DNA from: Salinibaculum rarum
GTDB lineage: Archaea; Halobacteriota; Halobacteria; Halobacteriales; Haloarculaceae
Length of the DNA stretch: 64,000 nt
Assembly (NCBI RefSeq): GCF_030505615.1
Contig: NZ_CP129992.1
Span: forward strand, 1,736,001-1,800,000
Reading direction: 5' to 3'
Shown here: piece after piece, positions 61,943-64,000 of the stretch
Layout of the letters: every line of letters starts with the position of its first letter
Numbering within the stretch: the stretch's first letter is position 1
Program-made: the position numbers and the translations under genes
The notes under the pieces: generated by a model
The model's input: the letters and a program-made list of their open reading frames with translations, nothing else
Databases searched by the model: none
Told to the model about the DNA's origin: nothing

Positions 61943-64000
61943 ATGAGCGGTCCAGATTCGGCGCTCGATTCCTCCAGCGTTCTTCTGGTGGGGGCGACCG
62001 ATTGGCTCGCCGCCCTCGAAGCACACCTCGACGCAGAGACTAGTGGCTCTGTCCGGGCAGTTTCGACAGCGGCGGCGGGCCTGGATGTCGTCCGCGATAG
62101 CACGGTCGACTGTGTCGTCACCGAGTACACGCTTGCCGAGACGACCGGCGTCGAACTCCTTCGCGAACTTCGGACGGAGGAGTCGACGCTGCCCGTCATT
62201 CTCGCGACCGCAGACGGCGACGAACACATCGCGAGCGAGGCGGTCGCGGCTGACGTCACCGACTACATCGTGGTCGACGAGCAGAGCGACGAGACGCTCG
62301 AACGAGTCCTGCCTCGCATCGAGGACGCGCTTCGCTCTGTCCGCAGCGTCGATACCCAGCGCGAGCGAGCACGGCAGTTCGACGCGGTGTTTCACGACAC
62401 ACAGACCTCGATGTGGATACTCGACGCGGCTGGAACACTCGTGCGAGCGAACCAGACGGCGCGCACGATGGTCGAGGCCGACCCAACTGTCGGCGACCCG
62501 TTCTGGCAACTCTCGTGGTGGTCGCAAGCGGCGGCGACCCGGACCGACGTCCGCCAGCTCGTCGAGCAAGCGCTCGATGGCACGTTCGAGAACGCAGTCG
62601 TCTGTGACACCCTCGACCAGACCCCGCAACGCGTCATCGATTTCTCCGTTCGCCCCGTCGAAGACGAACACGGTGACCTGGAGTCGGTCGTGGTCAAAGG
62701 CGTCGACATCACGGACAGGGTCACGCTCGAACGCGACCTCCGCCAGTCCGAACGGCTCCACCGGGTCACGCTCAACAACATGACCGACACCGTCCTCATG
62801 ACAGACGAGGACGGCGTGTACACCTACGTCTGTCCCAACGTCCACTTCATCTTCGGATACACTGCCGACGAGATGTACGACCAGCGGACAATCGACGAAC
62901 TCCTCGGGGAGGACCTCTTCGACCGTGAGGAACTCGCGGCAAACGGCATCCTGAAAAACATCGAGTGTACGGCCACCGACAAGGCCGGCCGCGAACACAC
63001 ACTGTTGGTCAACGTCCGCGAGGTCGATATTCAGGACGGGACGCTCCTCTATAGCTGCCGTGACATTACGAAGCGCAAACAGCGCGAGGAGGCGCTGGCC
63101 ACGCTCCAGGAACTCGCGCGTGCGTTCCTCTATGCGGGGACTCACGACGAGATTGCCCAGCAGATTGTCGACGACGCGGCGAGTGTTCTCGACCTCGATG
63201 CGAGTGCTGTCTATCTGTTCGATGCCGACACGAACGAACTCCGACCCGCCGCACACTCCCAGGCGATGCGGGACCTCCACGGACCGCTTCCGCGCGTCCA
63301 CGCCGACGGGGAGACGCTTCCGGGCCATGGATTTATCTCCGGTTCGACGCTGTTTTTCGAGGATGTCCACCAGGCAGACCGACTCGACAACCGGGCGACC
63401 GACCTCAGAAGTGCGAGCTACATCCCGTTGGGGGACCACGGCGTCTTCGTTGCCGGCTCGGACCAGGTCGGGGCGTTCGACGACGTGACCAGAGAGCTTG
63501 CTGACCTGCTCGCCGCCACCGCAGAGGCGGCTCTCGACCGTGTGACGCGGGAGTCACAGCTCCGTGCCCAGGAACGGCAACTCCAGCAGCAAAACGAGCA
63601 ACTCACCACGCTCAACCGCATCAACGAAACGATTCGGTCCATCGACCAGGCCATCGTCCAGGCCGAAACGCGCGACGAAATCGACCACACGGTCTGTGAA
63701 CTGCTAACCAGCGACGACCGATTCAGCTTCGCCTGGATTGGGACCGTGGACCCGACGACCGAGACGCTCGACCCGCGTGCGTGGGCCGGCAAAGAGCAAG
63801 GTTATCTGGATAGCCAGCAGTTTGCCGTCGACGTGTCTGGCACCGAGCCAGCAGGCGCGACGGCGGCGACGGGCGAGGTGACGATTGTCACAAACGTCGC
63901 GGCCGACCTCCGGGAGGACTCGTGGCGGGCGGACGCGCTCACTCGTGACTTCATGTCAGTGCTGAGTATTCCGCTCGTGTACAACGACCTCACCTACGGT
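61943..64000 (+). CDS. Bat-like multidomain regulator (receiver-like, PAS, GAF), partial at 3' end
   Basis: An open frame from ATG 61943 runs off the window after 686 codons. Residues 12-130 resemble a receiver domain but have Glu (E61 in VVTEYTL) at the phospho-acceptor place and lack the conserved lysine. Two PAS-like domains (about 145-265 and 270-385), a GAF domain (about 390-545) and a bacterio-opsin-activator-type GAF (LTTLNRINETIRSIDQAI...FAWIG...) follow. The expected C-terminal HTH_10 lies outside. A TATA-like TATACTATAAACC is at 61828-61840. Confidence 0.85.
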   Translation, partial: MSGPDSALDSSSVLLVGATDWLAALEAHLDAETSGSVRAVSTAAAGLDVVRDSTVDCVVTEYTLAETTGVELLRELRTEESTLPVILATADGDEHIASEAVAADVTDYIVVDEQSDETLERVLPRIEDALRSVRSVDTQRERARQFDAVFHDTQTSMWILDAAGTLVRANQTARTMVEADPTVGDPFWQLSWWSQAAATRTDVRQLVEQALDGTFENAVVCDTLDQTPQRVIDFSVRPVEDEHGDLESVVVKGVDITDRVTLERDLRQSERLHRVTLNNMTDTVLMTDEDGVYTYVCPNVHFIFGYTADEMYDQRTIDELLGEDLFDREELAANGILKNIECTATDKAGREHTLLVNVREVDIQDGTLLYSCRDITKRKQREEALATLQELARAFLYAGTHDEIAQQIVDDAASVLDLDASAVYLFDADTNELRPAAHSQAMRDLHGPLPRVHADGETLPGHGFISGSTLFFEDVHQADRLDNRATDLRSASYIPLGDHGVFVAGSDQVGAFDDVTRELADLLAATAEAALDRVTRESQLRAQERQLQQQNEQLTTLNRINETIRSIDQAIVQAETRDEIDHTVCELLTSDDRFSFAWIGTVDPTTETLDPRAWAGKEQGYLDSQQFAVDVSGTEPAGATAATGEVTIVTNVAADLREDSWRADALTRDFMSVLSIPLVYNDLTYG

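Noticed and set aside
61832..63439. Open frame antisense to the Bat-like regulator
   Set aside because: The plus-strand frame has PAS/GAF motifs and continues to the window end; the antisense product has none.
1..64000. CRISPR arrays, rRNA genes, prophage or intact insertion sequences
   Set aside because: No regularly spaced direct repeats, no rRNA-like stretches, and no integrase, terminase or transposase proteins were seen.

Overview
The window is chromosomal DNA from a halophilic archaeon (class Halobacteria). Evidence: high-GC codon use, strongly acidic proteins, leaderless or closely packed genes, and typical haloarchaeal families (HalX response regulator, RHNLRN-type histidine kinases, TRASH-domain copper regulator, TrmB and Bat-type regulators, PAN proteasome ATPase, polyserine-linker MBF1, archaeal Trk/Usp and Suf loci). 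A family-level placement (perhaps Haloarculaceae-like) is only a guess. No rRNA, CRISPR array, plasmid origin or intact insertion sequence was seen; there is one tRNA (Arg, CCT).

Layout: 0-6.4 kb holds the 3' end of an acetyl-CoA synthetase gene, a PAS histidine kinase, a zinc-ribbon/FHA plus membrane protein pair, and late haem synthesis (hemG, hemH). 6.6-12.4 kb is a potassium/stress block (trkH, trkA, usp, APC transporter fused to two Usp domains). 12.5-22.7 kb has a HerA-like ATPase, tpiA, a HalX regulator, a 263-bp MITE-like insertion, MBF1, a phospholipid-synthase/kinase/hisC operon, tRNA-Arg, a 7TM histidine kinase and an archaellin-like protein. 22.7-28.5 kb is metal handling: copA with its TRASH regulator, two DtxR-type regulators, a ferritin-like protein and a Usp. 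29-32.7 kb is the sufCBD iron-sulfur operon.

The most unusual region is 32.9-36.6 kb. The family-B DNA polymerase gene is broken into two reading frames, PolB-N (exonuclease and polymerase motifs A, B, C up to KKRYAG) and PolB-C (thumb and PIP-like tail), separated by a free-standing homing-endonuclease-like gene with a zinc-finger-like start, NUMOD3-like repeats and a PD-(D/E)XK-like core. The three frames are translationally coupled with Shine-Dalgarno-like sequences, and the endonuclease plus about 560 bp of PolB-N are AT-richer than their surroundings, as expected for homing with one-sided co-conversion.

36.7-45.5 kb carries small haloarchaeal proteins, rad50-mre11 with a winged-helix gene, the PAN ATPase, two inverted copies of a dispersed hairpin-containing 3'-end element, and a decayed HTTM-type gene. 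45.7-57.4 kb is mostly metabolism: hydroxyacyl-CoA dehydrogenase, class I fructose-bisphosphate aldolase with fructose-1,6-bisphosphatase (gluconeogenesis, together with tpiA), a large CARDB/PKD surface protein, a CitE-like lyase next to glutamate dehydrogenase, and an acyl-CoA dehydrogenase. 57.5-64 kb holds an RND/MMPL exporter coupled to a TrmB-type regulator and the start of a Bat-like multidomain regulator that runs off the window.
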